NCBI GenBank assembly: GCA_030867875.1
Contig: JAOWCC010000577.1
Coordinates: 154,310,344 to 154,374,343, forward strand
From: Actinernus sp. WN-2022
Lineage: Eukaryota > Cnidaria > Anthozoa > Actiniaria > Actinernidae
Length of the DNA stretch: 64,000 nucleotides
Direction: 5' to 3'
Made by a program: the position numbers and the translations under genes. Numbering within the stretch: the first letter of the stretch is position 1; each line of letters begins with the position of its first letter. The notes below the pieces were generated by a model. It did no database searches. It was not told the DNA's origin and was given only the letters and a program-made list of their open reading frames with translations. Below are positions 25,101-37,100 of the stretch, piece by piece.

Positions 25101-28100
25101 AGCTGTTCTCTGACAGAGACACTTGAAATGTGATGTAATTCAAAGTAATATTAGAGTTCTATAATATTAGGATATGTACTATATATCAAAGGGAGAAAGA
25201 GAAAATTCATTCATAATAAATAATTATGCAAAGCAGAGCTCCCAGAAGCAGAGCATATATATATCTAGCATGTTTTCACAAAAGGAGCCTTGGAACCTTA
25301 AAGTCACCCCCTTTTGTGAAAACATGCTAGATCTTGTGTGCCTTTAAGCTTTAAAAGCCAGTAACTCGTGTTTTTGCCATTTTCTTGAAATGGCAAATGA
25401 CAGTTGAAGACTTTTCTGGCCTTTCTATCCCATAATTGACTTGACTTAGATCCATCCCATATTTTTTTTATTTGAGACCTAGAGGTTAGGCTTAGGTTAG
25501 AAAAAGGCCATTTTCTGGTATTGTTACTCAAAATACAGCAAACTTCCATCAATTAAATGCAATCTACATTAAGAGAACATTGTATTGCCGTATAGTGCAT
25601 CGAAATCCATTAAAAGCTTGAGAAATGGTAGGTTACAAAAAACACATCTTCGGGTTTTCTACTCCAAATACGGCAAAACTGGCACGCTAGTCTTAAAGTA
25701 CTGGAAGAGACCGTTGTTTTGACGTGTAGTACATCGATACTCATTAAAAGCTCGAGTTATTCGCAAAAATGTTTGAACTAGCCCTCCACCCCCCCCCCCC
25801 CCCCCCCACATAAAATAACTAGAGATCAATTATGGGATAGAAAGGCCTGAAAAGTCTTCAACTACCATTTGCCCTTTCAAGAAAATGGCAAAAACACAAG
25901 TAACTGGCTTTTAAAGCTTAAAGGCACACAAGATCTAGCATGTTTTCACAAAAGGAGCCTTGGAACCTAACACCCCCTTTTGTGAAAACATGCTAGATAT
26001 ATATGTTGTAGTTGAAATTGACCATTCAGTTCAAATTGACCGTGGGTCAAAATAAACTAGTTCAAATTGACCCAGTCAATTCAAGCTAGTTCAATTTGAC
26101 CATCGGTCAAAACTAACTAGTTCAAATTGACTCAAACAAAAAAAAAATTGTAACTGGTTTATTTTGGATATCAATCATTTTAAAAAGGTAAGTAAAAACG
26201 TTGTTTTTCCACTTCTCAGTTTCTCTCTATCCACTTCTCTCTCTCTCTAATTCTCTCTATATATTTTACTCTACTCTAGTTCCTGACTATCTACCTGATA
26301 GAGGTAATTGGCTAACTCTGTTGCCACCCAATTCAGATCATGTGATGTAAACACACATTACTCTGGAGAATTAAATTGACTCTTTGAATTTGTTTATTAT
26401 TTATTCAGGCGTGACTGCATTATGATTAGAATGAAAAAGGAATAATTCCCCAGAGTAGCATCTGTTTACATCACATGATCTGAATTAGGTGGCAACAGCG
26501 TTAGCCGATTACCTCTATAGAGGTAGGATTTATACTAGGCATTTAATGGGTCTCTGGTTGGCGTGACACCTGTAGAGAAGATGGGTTTCAACACATGCAA
26601 ACTGAACACAGTACTGGCACGATTTACAATAGATGGTTTTCATTACATATTAAGTGTTTAAAACTACATGCAACAGTTTTAATGGAAATTCAGACGTGAA
26701 GGTGATCACAGTTCACCGTTATTCCTTGCATAACGGACAGAGCCACTTTTTTGCTATCAGCTTTCCCTTCAGTCCAACACACTGCACATAGGCACTCTCT
26801 ATCACAACCAACCATAAGCCCGTATTCGTCTTGTGATGTAACACAGTTTTGTTGCATTTCAATAAAGAAGTCAAATCTATACATGCCATGGCATAAATTT
26901 GAGGTAAATACCCAGGCTGGGGGGTAGTGCATGGAACTGAGGCAAAGCTACGGTATTTCTCCCACCATTGCCCGGTAAATTCCTTGTATGTCGTGGGGGT
27001 GGGAGGTGGAAACAACTGGCAGACTAGTGCATAAATGTCAAATAGTAGAAACAATGGTGGATCTCCAGTGCAAGCTAGTCTCTGTGGCATAGTGGTTAAC
27101 GATCTGGGCCGGGTTGTTCAAAGCCCGATTAGTGTTAATCCTGGATTAACTCTGCACAGAACCTATTGGTTGTCATGGAAATTATCCCTGGATTAGCACT
27201 AATCGGGCTTTGAACAACCTGGCCCAGGTCTTTCAAGGCATTGCTCCTAACACAGGTTTGAGTCCGGCTACAGGTGTATGACAAAGAAGAAAAAAAGTAA
27301 GTAATAATGTCAGATGTGTAATGTTAATGAGTGAATTACAAGTAGTTAGAGATAGAAATGTAGGAAGCTAAGGGAGGGTAGTAGAAAAGGGGGGGGGGGT
27401 TGAAAGAGTAGTTAAGGGGGAAGGGTGAGTGTTCAAAAATATTTTGCAGGGGAGGGGTGGGATTTTTTCTTTTTAATTCCCCCCAAAAAAACTAAACCCC
27501 CTTTTTTTTATGAATCCCCCAAAATAATAAATCCCTTTTTAGAATCATTGATAGCCAAGCCTGGGTCAATTTGAACTAGTTTGTTTTGACCATGGTCAAT
27601 TTGAACTAGTTTGTTTTGATCATGGTCAATTTGAACTAGTTTGTTTTGACCATGCATGGTCAATTTGAACTGAATGGTCAATTTCAACTACAACATATAC
27701 ATATAGGAAGAGAGCAAAAATTTGCTTATTCATACCCGAAACCCAGCACGCAGCATGCAACCCTGCAACACAACATGTCTGAAAAGTGCTGTATCTTTAT
27801 GTACAGTTTATTTTTAATCATGTGACCAATATAATTATTGTCAGCTTCCCCCCCCCCCCCCCCCCCCCACTATTTAAAAGTTGTTTGAGCCACCTTTCAC
27901 ACTATGGTAATTTACCTTTAAATCTGCCATCTTATTCCTTGGTTTTCTCTTCGTTTTTTTATAATTCAATTTTAACAGTTATCTAGTAACCTAATAGACC
28001 TGTATTTGATCGAACAATGGCACCAAGTCTAGATTGAGGTAGACAGAAATACAGTAAATGTATGAAAATGTCTACTCCAATCTTGACTTGGTGCCCTCAT

Positions 28101-31100
28101 TCGTGGGAATGCAGGAAAGGTCTATTGGATCTGCAGAGCCATGCATGTAGATACTATATCATCCAATTCCCTCCAGCCAATTAGGAGCTCTGCTTTTAGG
28201 CTTGTCTAATTTTATGTGCATATATAATTTTACATTAGTTTTGTGTTATCTGAAATGCCAGTTATGTGCGTGATTTAAGGAATTCACTGCTTTTTCATAC
28301 TTTAGCTCCTCTCAGCATGCAACACACGAAGAACCCAATCGAAGTAATGGCCTGTATGCACATTACCTGCTGCGACACATTATGAGAAATATTAGGATTG
28401 AAATGCTTCTCATGGAAGTTGCTCAAGGCAAGTACACTACTATCAGAACAACCTACAGAAAACCGTGATTACTGACAAACACTATAAAATAACTTCCTGG
28501 TAAAATGGTTTGTAAAATATGATACAGTTTGCTCTTCTTGACATCATATGTTAGATAAATCTGAGTGTAACTTTCACTGCACTACCATGAAACAGTCTTG
28601 ACTGCAGATCAACGATCTTAAAATCCAACTATATGTTTTCAAACATGCTTTTTTACAGCCTTTACTATATTAAAGAAACATTGGTCACTGACAGGTTACA
28701 TAATTATGTAAACCTTAAAGGGGACGTCTCACCCACAGTGCTTAGCGTGCTTTTGTTATTGTTTATATCCGGGACTTTGACCCCTGTTCACGGCGGGAAC
28801 CTCACGAACTAAGCGTATTCTTTATGTTGGTGACATGATAATTTTGATTTGAACATGGATGACCTCGATGAAACTTAAATAGTACCTTACAAGTTGAATG
28901 TGAAGTCAACAAAGTGTTATACAGCAGTACTTGGCTGTACTATAACATATCGCTCACGCGTCGCTGCTATAAACAGAGAACACACTCTCCGGGAGGCCGG
29001 GTATAAACACTAATAATTATGAAAGCGAGAGGTTTCTCAAGGGTTTCTCTCCTCGGTTCTTTTTTACTTGCAGACAGAGAGAGAGCTAGAGAGAACTGCT
29101 AGCAGACAATCTCGTTGCTGGCAGTAGCAAAGAACCAGTTCAAAAGAGAACAGTGAACGAATTACAGCTAAATGTTTCAATGGGAAATTAAAATTATTAT
29201 CACGGCGGCTGACTGTTGTCAAATTTCGTGCGAGTATAAACTTTCATCGATCCGATGAATCCGAAAAGAGAGACCTGTTTCCACAAATTGAACGCCGAAG
29301 CCCTCAAAATGATTTTAGGAAATTGCTCAATTCTTTTCGGGTCGACCAAGCGGAGTTTCATTGCCTATAATATTTTGTTGACTTTACCGCTCCCTGTCAT
29401 CAGTACTATAAACAGAGAATACTAATAATTATCAAAAGAGAGGTTTCTCCTTTCGGTTTTATTTTCCTTGCAGAGAGAGAGAGAGAGAGATCATCTGCTA
29501 GCAGGCAATCTCGTTGTTGGTGCCAGAGAACCAGTTCAAGAGAGAACAGTGAACGAATAACAGCTCGCCTGAATGGGAAATTATTATCATGCAGTCTCGG
29601 CGGCTTTCCGTTGTTTGTCAAATTTCGTGCGAGTATAAACTTCAAATGAACAACCCGGTGAATCCGAAAATCTCGGCAAAATCACTGTCTAAAAGCCCAA
29701 ATCCCGCCCTTCGAAACCAGAGAGAGGACCTGTTTCCACAAGTTAAACGCCAAAGCCCTGAAAATGATTTTAGGAAACTGTTCTTCAAGTGGAGTTTTTG
29801 TGGTCACGTACTAAGCCAGCCACGGTGTTCAAAAACCCAAATCGGCTCAAAGATAGTAGATACTCGAACTAAGCGCTAATATATCTTTACATATAAAGAT
29901 TAATGGTCAGAATAGCTTCTCCATGTTGTAGGTGGAAATCGTAGACCCCAAACGGACAATTGTTTCCTTTCGTTGAGGACAAACGAGACGGGTGTCTCGA
30001 AACCTAAGACCCTCGAAAACTAAGACCTAAGACCTAAGACCCCCTCTTAGTTTTTCTAGATCTCGAAAGCTAAGACCCCCTCTTAGTTTTCGTAATTCGC
30101 AGTTCGAAAACTAAGACCCCGCCAAAGAAAGCGATGTGAAGCGAAGCGAAGAAATAAAAACAGCTCCGTTTAATCAAGAGTCGCTTGGCTTCTTGTCTGA
30201 CTGTTCATCAGTTAACTTGTAACGAAATTAAACTAACAGTATTTAATTGTACGAAATAGTGCTACGAACAGAACTTGATTGAATATTTGAGAATGAAAGT
30301 AAATATGATAAATATATAATAAAGACAGAGTAGTATGGCGTCGCTTGAAAATAATCAACAGAATATATGTTTATAGAACAGAGTTTAGCAGAGTTTGCAT
30401 ACATCCGATACGCCGATGACAGATTCCGATTAAATTTACTTCCGTTACATATTGGGCGGCAGATGATATGAACTACTGATGAAGTGAAATTAATCTCATG
30501 CGGGAAATTCCAGGGTCAAATTTTATCAAAATATAAATAGCGCATATTTAAAGTAACTTTAATACACGGGGCGATTTTAAATTTTTCGCACCACATTAAC
30601 CTGAACCAGGGAGCCTTCTCTCACTTGTTCTACCCATTAAATTTTATGCTAATGTTGCGAGAAAAATCGTCGTTAAAAACCGTCCAGTATGATCCGATCA
30701 AAAAATGTCCTTAAAAATCCCATTGAAAGTGTCTATAGACTTTAATTACGTTTCTTTACGGTTTTACTAAGGGGTCTTAGTTTTCTTACCTAGTTCTCGA
30801 AAACTAAGACCCCCTCTTAGTTTTCGTGTGAAGCGAAGTGGAGTTCAACCCATTATTATGAGTGTCGATTATTGCAATAGTCTGCTTTTCGGTATGCCTG
30901 CTGCTTATCTGTCCAAACTGCAGCGGTTACAGAACTCAGCAGCAAGACTTATTTCCTATACTGGCCTAGATACAGCTACATCACACAAGCAGTCCTGTTC
31001 AGATAGATTTCAAGGAAGTCCATTTCAAGACTGCAGTCAGTTGCTTTTAAGTGTACTCATGGTCTTGCACCTGTATATCTTTGTAATGCCATTACTGTCA

Positions 31101-34100
31101 GAGAGCATATGTATGTACCCATTACAGCCTACGCGATACGATCTAACAGTGGACTTTTGTTTATAGTACCTAAACCTGTAACTATAAAAAGACTCTGGCT
31201 GACCGTGCGTTTGCTGCAGCAGCGCCGAAAGTGTGGAATGGACTTAAATCTTTAAGACTCGTCTTCTTAAAATAGCTTTTAATTTACATTAGCCATGGGT
31301 CTCTTTTATACTCTTTTTAGATTTCACTTTAGAATAGTATTTAGCTTTTAGATTGCTTAAGATTTTAGATATAGTTTGATACCTGCGCATTTGATCATAC
31401 ATAACATGTTATTATTATTATTGTTGTTTGAATATAATTTTAATAGACGAGTCAGTTAATAGGTATTAACAGGCAAACCATTTAGCTGTCCACCGCATAG
31501 CCTGCGTCGCATCCGAACTAAACCCAAACAGTGCACAATAGCTTGTTCTGGACCTCGGCAAAGTAACGGATTATGTGTAGTCGTGATTGGCTTCATAGTG
31601 TAAAAATACTCATAATATATGACCTGATTGAAGGGAAGTTAGTCTAGATACGTACGGTAAATTACACTGGACATGTCGATTAAATGACAGCGAACTGATA
31701 GCAAACTCCTTTGAATTTTACAATGCTAGTATGGTTAAGTCTGTTAAGAAGAGCTACTTCTTTAAAGAAAAGTTTGTTCTCTTCTTTATCCAGGACTTGT
31801 AACATTTTCTTGATAACAACTGTTTCGGCAATCTCATTTCCCGGGGCTTTGTAATCGGTGGTGTAAACATCCCCAAACGCTCCTTGTCCGATTCTTTCTT
31901 TCACTGGTAGTTGGTTGCAGTCGAAGCATTGAATGCTGTCGACCATTTGTTGTACAGGTTTCTTCTTATTTAAGAGCTGTGGAAGCTTAAACCGCCGAAA
32001 CAACGACATCGTTGAATAGGATGTCAATTGCCAGAGAACATGTGCACTCAGTTCCCGCCAAAATGTAATATGATCACGATCAATAACCTTGTGTACATGT
32101 ACAAGCAGCACGCGTCCCGGCAGTTTGAAAAGAAACAGAAAAGAAAGTATCTACATGAGGCGGCTGGCCGGTTTTGCTGTGTAGGCCGCCTTAATTGGCT
32201 ATGAAACACAACAAAAATTAACTCTGTGATTACATGAGGCGGGTTTGGAGAGACCGGGCTAGCCCGCCTCATTTATCAGGCCCATGCATAGTCTTGTACA
32301 TGCATGCATGATATTTCGGGAGTTTGGGCAATGTTTCGTTAAAAAAAAGAAGAAAACTACTCGAAAGAACACGCTAAAACTTCAACAGACTTAACTCCAT
32401 GTATTACTTTGCTCCTGTTTGTAGTTCACACAGAATTTAGTTAAGTTTAAAAATTGTTTACTAAAAAGTACGGTTTAACTGAACGGCGCTATGTCTCAGT
32501 ATTTCTTCTACTCGTTTCACGCAGTTTTCTATATTTTTAGTGAGGGGTCTTAGTTTTTCAACTACGAATTACGAAAACTAAGAGGGGTCTTAGTTTTCGA
32601 AAACTCAGTAAAACTAAGACCCTCAGTAAAACAACTATAATTAAAGACACTTTCAATCGGATTTGAAATGTTCTGTTTTCTACCATATAAGCTATACAGT
32701 TACGGGTATGTGCTGCTCCAAAGGGGCGATGAAAGGCGTCTGATTTCCTCAGGCTACAGTTTTCGATATGCACGAATTTCGATCGGCCCTTGAACGACTG
32801 TCAGAATGAATCTGGATACCTGATCGATTCTGCTAATCAATACTCATATACCAGCAACACTGAGTAGTAACTTATAATAAAATACACGTTCGCTGTCATT
32901 TGATCGACACATGAAGTGTAATTATACCGGGGGAGGTACCGCAAATCGAGCAAGCCAAAAAATAACGCCCCCAAAAAATCGAGCAAGGTGAAACTTCGTT
33001 CATTAGCTGAAAATTATTGCAGTATTAAATAAGGAGTCCTAAAAAACATTTCTTAGTTTTCGAGAACTAGGTAGGAAAACTATGACCCCTTAGTAAATCC
33101 GTAGAGAAACGTAATTAAAGTCTAGAGACACTTTCAATAGACCAGTTCGCGGTAAATTCCGACATTTGAAAGGGGTGCAAACCCCTGGGGGGGACTCCCC
33201 ATAAAAATAGACGGGGGTGCTCGACGTGAGAAATGAAATTCACCCCTAAAAGATAGCAATATGGGCGTGGCTCACAAAAATTTTACCCCTAAAAGATAGC
33301 ACTCCATAACCTCGTCTTTAATATTCGGATGGATCAAACTCTATATCGAAGCCGTAAATACCGATTCAACTTGTGGGGTCTCATGCTCGAGGATCCAGCG
33401 CTATTTTTTCTCGGCCACAAAAAATTTGGGTCTCGGAGACCCCTAAAAGATAGCAGACCTTTGGAAGACCCCTAAGAGATAGCACTGCTAACGATTTTAA
33501 CCCCTAAAAGATAGGTCGAGCACCCCCGTCTATTTTTATGGGGAGTCCCCCCCCCCCCCCGGGGTGCAAACATGGCGCGAAATACAGTGTTTGTATGAGA
33601 ATCGATGGGAATCCGATGCCAAATAAAATCCGTAAAATCGAATTTATGAAATATTCTTCAGATACAAACTTAAGATACCAGGTAAAAGATTAACATATCG
33701 AAATTTGAGGGATGTAGCTGTGCTGGAAACTGGGAAGCGTGCAATCGCGTTTTCAGTTTTCCATACATTGTCTGGTAAAAACGAGTCAAATTCCGCGTGA
33801 AAATATACAGACAATGTATGGAAAACTGAAAACACGATTGCACGCTTCCCAGCACAGCTACATCCCTCAAATTTCGATGTGTTAATCTTTTACTCTTATC
33901 TGTTGAATATTTCAGAAATTCGATTTTACGGATTTTATTTGGCAATCGGATTCCCATCGATTCCCATACAAACACTGTATTTCGCGCCATGTTTTCACCC
34001 CTTTCAAAATGTCGGAATTTACCGCGAACTGGTCTATTGCATTTGTAAGAACATTTTTTTTGACCAGATTACACGGGACGAATTTTAACAGCGATTTTTC

Positions 34101-37100
34101 TCGTAACATTAGCATAAATTCAATGGCGATAATACCGTTCAGTAGAACAGTGAGAGAAGGCTGTAAATGTTTAGGTTAGGGAAGAGGTCAAAACAATGGG
34201 GAGGTGGTGGGTGGCGGGTAATTTCTCGCGTTGTAAAATAGGGATACCGATTTTAATGCAGACACACGTTCTTCTCTGCCTGTAGAAAGTAGAAATATAG
34301 TTACTTCTTCAATAAGTACTTTATTAAAGAAGATATTTGTGGACAAAAATCTAGATGCCAAAATACGTGGTGTGATCCGGGTACAACCCCCCTTCCATCA
34401 AAATACTTCATTGATATTGATAAAAATCGATAGTCACAACGCTAGCGTCCTTGATTATCGATTTTTACCGATTTTCATGGATTTTCGTTCTTATAAAAAA
34501 ACAAAGAAGTTTCGGTCCCTTGAACGACTGAAAACGTCTCTGGATATCCGGATCTTGCTCTTACTTATCAGTTATTTGATAAAACTCAAGTTCCGCGTCA
34601 TTTTGACCCTGGAATTTCCCTTATGAGATTAATTCACTTCATCAGTAGTTCATATCATATGTCCAATATGTAACGGAAGTAAATTAAATCGGATCTGTCA
34701 TCGGCGTATCACATGTATGCAAAAAACGCTCTGATCTATAAACATATTTTCTGTTGATTATTTTCAAGCGACGCCACAATACTTTGTCTTTATTATATAT
34801 TTATCATATATGCTTTCATTCTCAATGATTCAATCAAGTTCTTTAGTACTATTTCATACAATAAAATACTGTGAAAGTAAGCCGGCCGATTTTTCGTTAT
34901 ATGTAGTCACACACAGTCAGACAAGAAGCCAAGCGACTCTTGATTAAACGGAGCTGTTTTTATTTCTTCGCTTCGCTTCACATCGCTTTCTTTGGCGGGG
35001 TCTTAGTTTTCGAACTGCGAATTACGAAAACTATTAAGAGAGGGTCTTAGCTTTCGAGATCTAGAAAAACTAAGAGGGGGTCTTAGGTCTTAGGTCTTAG
35101 TTTTCGAGGGTCTTAGGTTTCGAGACACCCCAAACGAGACTGGCATCCATCAGAGAACTACGGCCACCTGAAATAGAACTAAAATTTGCAAGACCAAATA
35201 ATTTAAAACACTTAAATAAGAGGCTCAATAGGAAGAACAATAAAAATGGTTCAACCTAAAATGATTTTTCTGACGATAGCTGGAAGGATGGCAGAGATGT
35301 AGAGAAGATTAAGACCACTACCATAAAACTCTGGATTTCGATGGCATCGAAAATGGCCGCTATGCTATGTGAGCGCGCTAAGCACTGTGGGTGAGACGGC
35401 CCCTTTAAGCTTCAAATTGTTTTGTTGATTACAGTATGCACATACAGTATACATGATTGTATTATATATAACAGATATACACATTGTATAGCAGTTTAAG
35501 ATTGTTTCACCTGGGGTGTCATCTCACTTATTTCCAGACGTGACCCTAGCTAACAACAGGTACATCAACCAACGCCCATGCCATGAGAGCGATGCAGTTA
35601 TAGACTGTAGATTGACTGACCCTATCCACCCAGATGCCCAGCCTGAGCTGGAATTTAGGGAAAGGGTGGAACTTTGGCAGAAAGCACATAGTGAGTAATA
35701 TATTTTACTTTGCAAACTTTCACTTGTAGTTAATTAATGCAAGAGATAATAACCTAGGCTATAATATATAACTTAAGGGTTGATAAGTTTAAAGGGCTAC
35801 CTGCACTAGTATTGAGTACATCAGTGGGAGTTTATTTTTTTATTTTCCAAGTCGAGGTATTGCAAAAAATCGATTATCATTTCTTTGCAGAGCAGATTTA
35901 CTTCAAAATTCTATTGTTCTGTCTTATTTCCCGTTTTTACACTAGACGTGTTTCTGATTTGAAGTCGAAACTGATTATCACGAGTCCTAGATTAGTGTAA
36001 TACACATGTAACTAAGATATTGCAATAACTATTAGTACAAATAAGATGACTGTATCATTATAGAAATCTACATGTATAATAATATAGAGTTCTAGATTAG
36101 TGTAATAACTTAAAGTGCATATGAGGCCTAGCCAGAAGTCGTTGATGTGGGTGCAGTAATTGAAGGGCTGTGTGCAAAAAGGGTGTGAAGTGACTCTTGA
36201 TCACATTCTAAATTCTCCCTTAGAAAACAAAGAAATTAAAGGAGAATTTAGAATCTGATCAGGAAACACTTACGCCCTTTTTGCACACAGCCCTTCAATT
36301 AGTGTCTTAAATCTTGTACAACCATTTTGGACAATTTATGGTCATAATATTGCTTTAAGGAAATGATGTCATTTACATCAAATTATGCAAATGAGTTGAA
36401 CCTATTTAGGCAACCCTATTTACCCTCTAATTCATAACAGTGGTTACTTCAACTTCCAATTACTCGCTTAGATCAGGCAGGTGGCAATACCCCATGGCCA
36501 CTAAAACAATATTTGGACCCTTGATTTGCATTATTATTATGCTAGATATCTATTTATTGACTGTAATCATTGTATTTATAATTATCTGTACAACCGCCTG
36601 TAATTCAGTAATTTTATTGCAAGAGGTGTGAATCAACAAATTATTACTAAAATTTTAACATGAATAATTATTATAAAGTCATAACATTGAATGTGTTATT
36701 TTTCAGTTGTTTTTCAGGCTTCAGACATTGCAATCTTATTAAAATATTGTTTAATAAGTGGAGCTGACATAAAAACAGAGCAAAATGAACTTAAGGAAGG
36801 ATTGGCTTTTGACTGAAATGACATATTGAAATTTGATTCCTTAATAAACGAAAATGGCAGATGCTAATATATATTTTTCTATGCCGGTCATTTTGTTTTC
36901 CACTTTGACTTTTAAATCAATGATAACTGGCTAGGGCTCGTATGCACTTTGACCTTTAAATCAATGATAACTGGCTAGGGCTCATATGCACTTTGACCTT
37001 TAAATCAATGATAACTGGCTGGGGCTCGTATGCACTTTGACCTTTAAATCGATGATAACTGGCTAGGGCTCGTATGCACTTTGACCTTTAAATCCATGAT

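Larger units (their letters stand above)
26004..27695. mobile_element. 1.7-kb TIR element (tgttgtagttgaaattgacc)
   Basis: The ends 'tgttgtagttgaaattgacc' and complement are followed inward on each side by an array of 'ttcaaattgacc(a/g)tgggtcaaa' units, inverted between the two ends (26,030-26,130; 27,565-27,680). It abuts the foldback at 25,257-26,003 with no gap. Inside are a MITE (26,291-26,526), a SINE (27,078-27,270) and a minus open frame 26,719-27,090 that I cannot identify. Confidence 0.75.
29990..35130. mobile_element. Long-TIR (Mutator/foldback-like) element, 10-bp TSD, carrying a kinase fragment
   Basis: The ends 'gggtgtctcgaaacctaaga' and exact complement are flanked by CAAACGAGAC (29,980-29,989; 35,131-35,140). 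The arms are about 800 bp: the left runs to about 30,830, and the right runs from 35,130 inward to about 33,040, interrupted by MITEs at 33,137-34,037 and near 34,180-34,400. The tips hold repeated 'aaaactaagacccc' / 'ggggtcttagtttt' palindromes, also seen at 30,770-30,830, 32,540-32,630 and 33,050-33,090. The non-palindromic core (30,830-33,040) has a LINE tail and a kinase N-lobe. Very long TIRs with a 9-11-bp duplication suit Mutator-like or Foldback elements. Confidence 0.75.
28719..35404. mobile_element. TTAA-flanked 6.7-kb composite element
   Basis: The ends 'aggggacgtctcacccacag' and its near complement (ctgtgggtgagacggcccct) are flanked by TTAA (28,715-28,718; 35,405-35,408). About 5.1 kb is a later insertion (29,990-35,130), leaving an original element of about 1.5 kb. 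TTAA duplication is the signature of piggyBac-type transposition, and the element at 43,491-44,207 has similar ends. No piggyBac transposase is seen. It occupies most of paracaspase intron 7. Confidence 0.75.

Noticed and set aside
26719..27090. A 123-residue minus-strand open frame with paired Cys near its end
   Set aside because: It lies within a TIR element and overlaps a SINE at its start; no family recognised, so I do not call it a gene.
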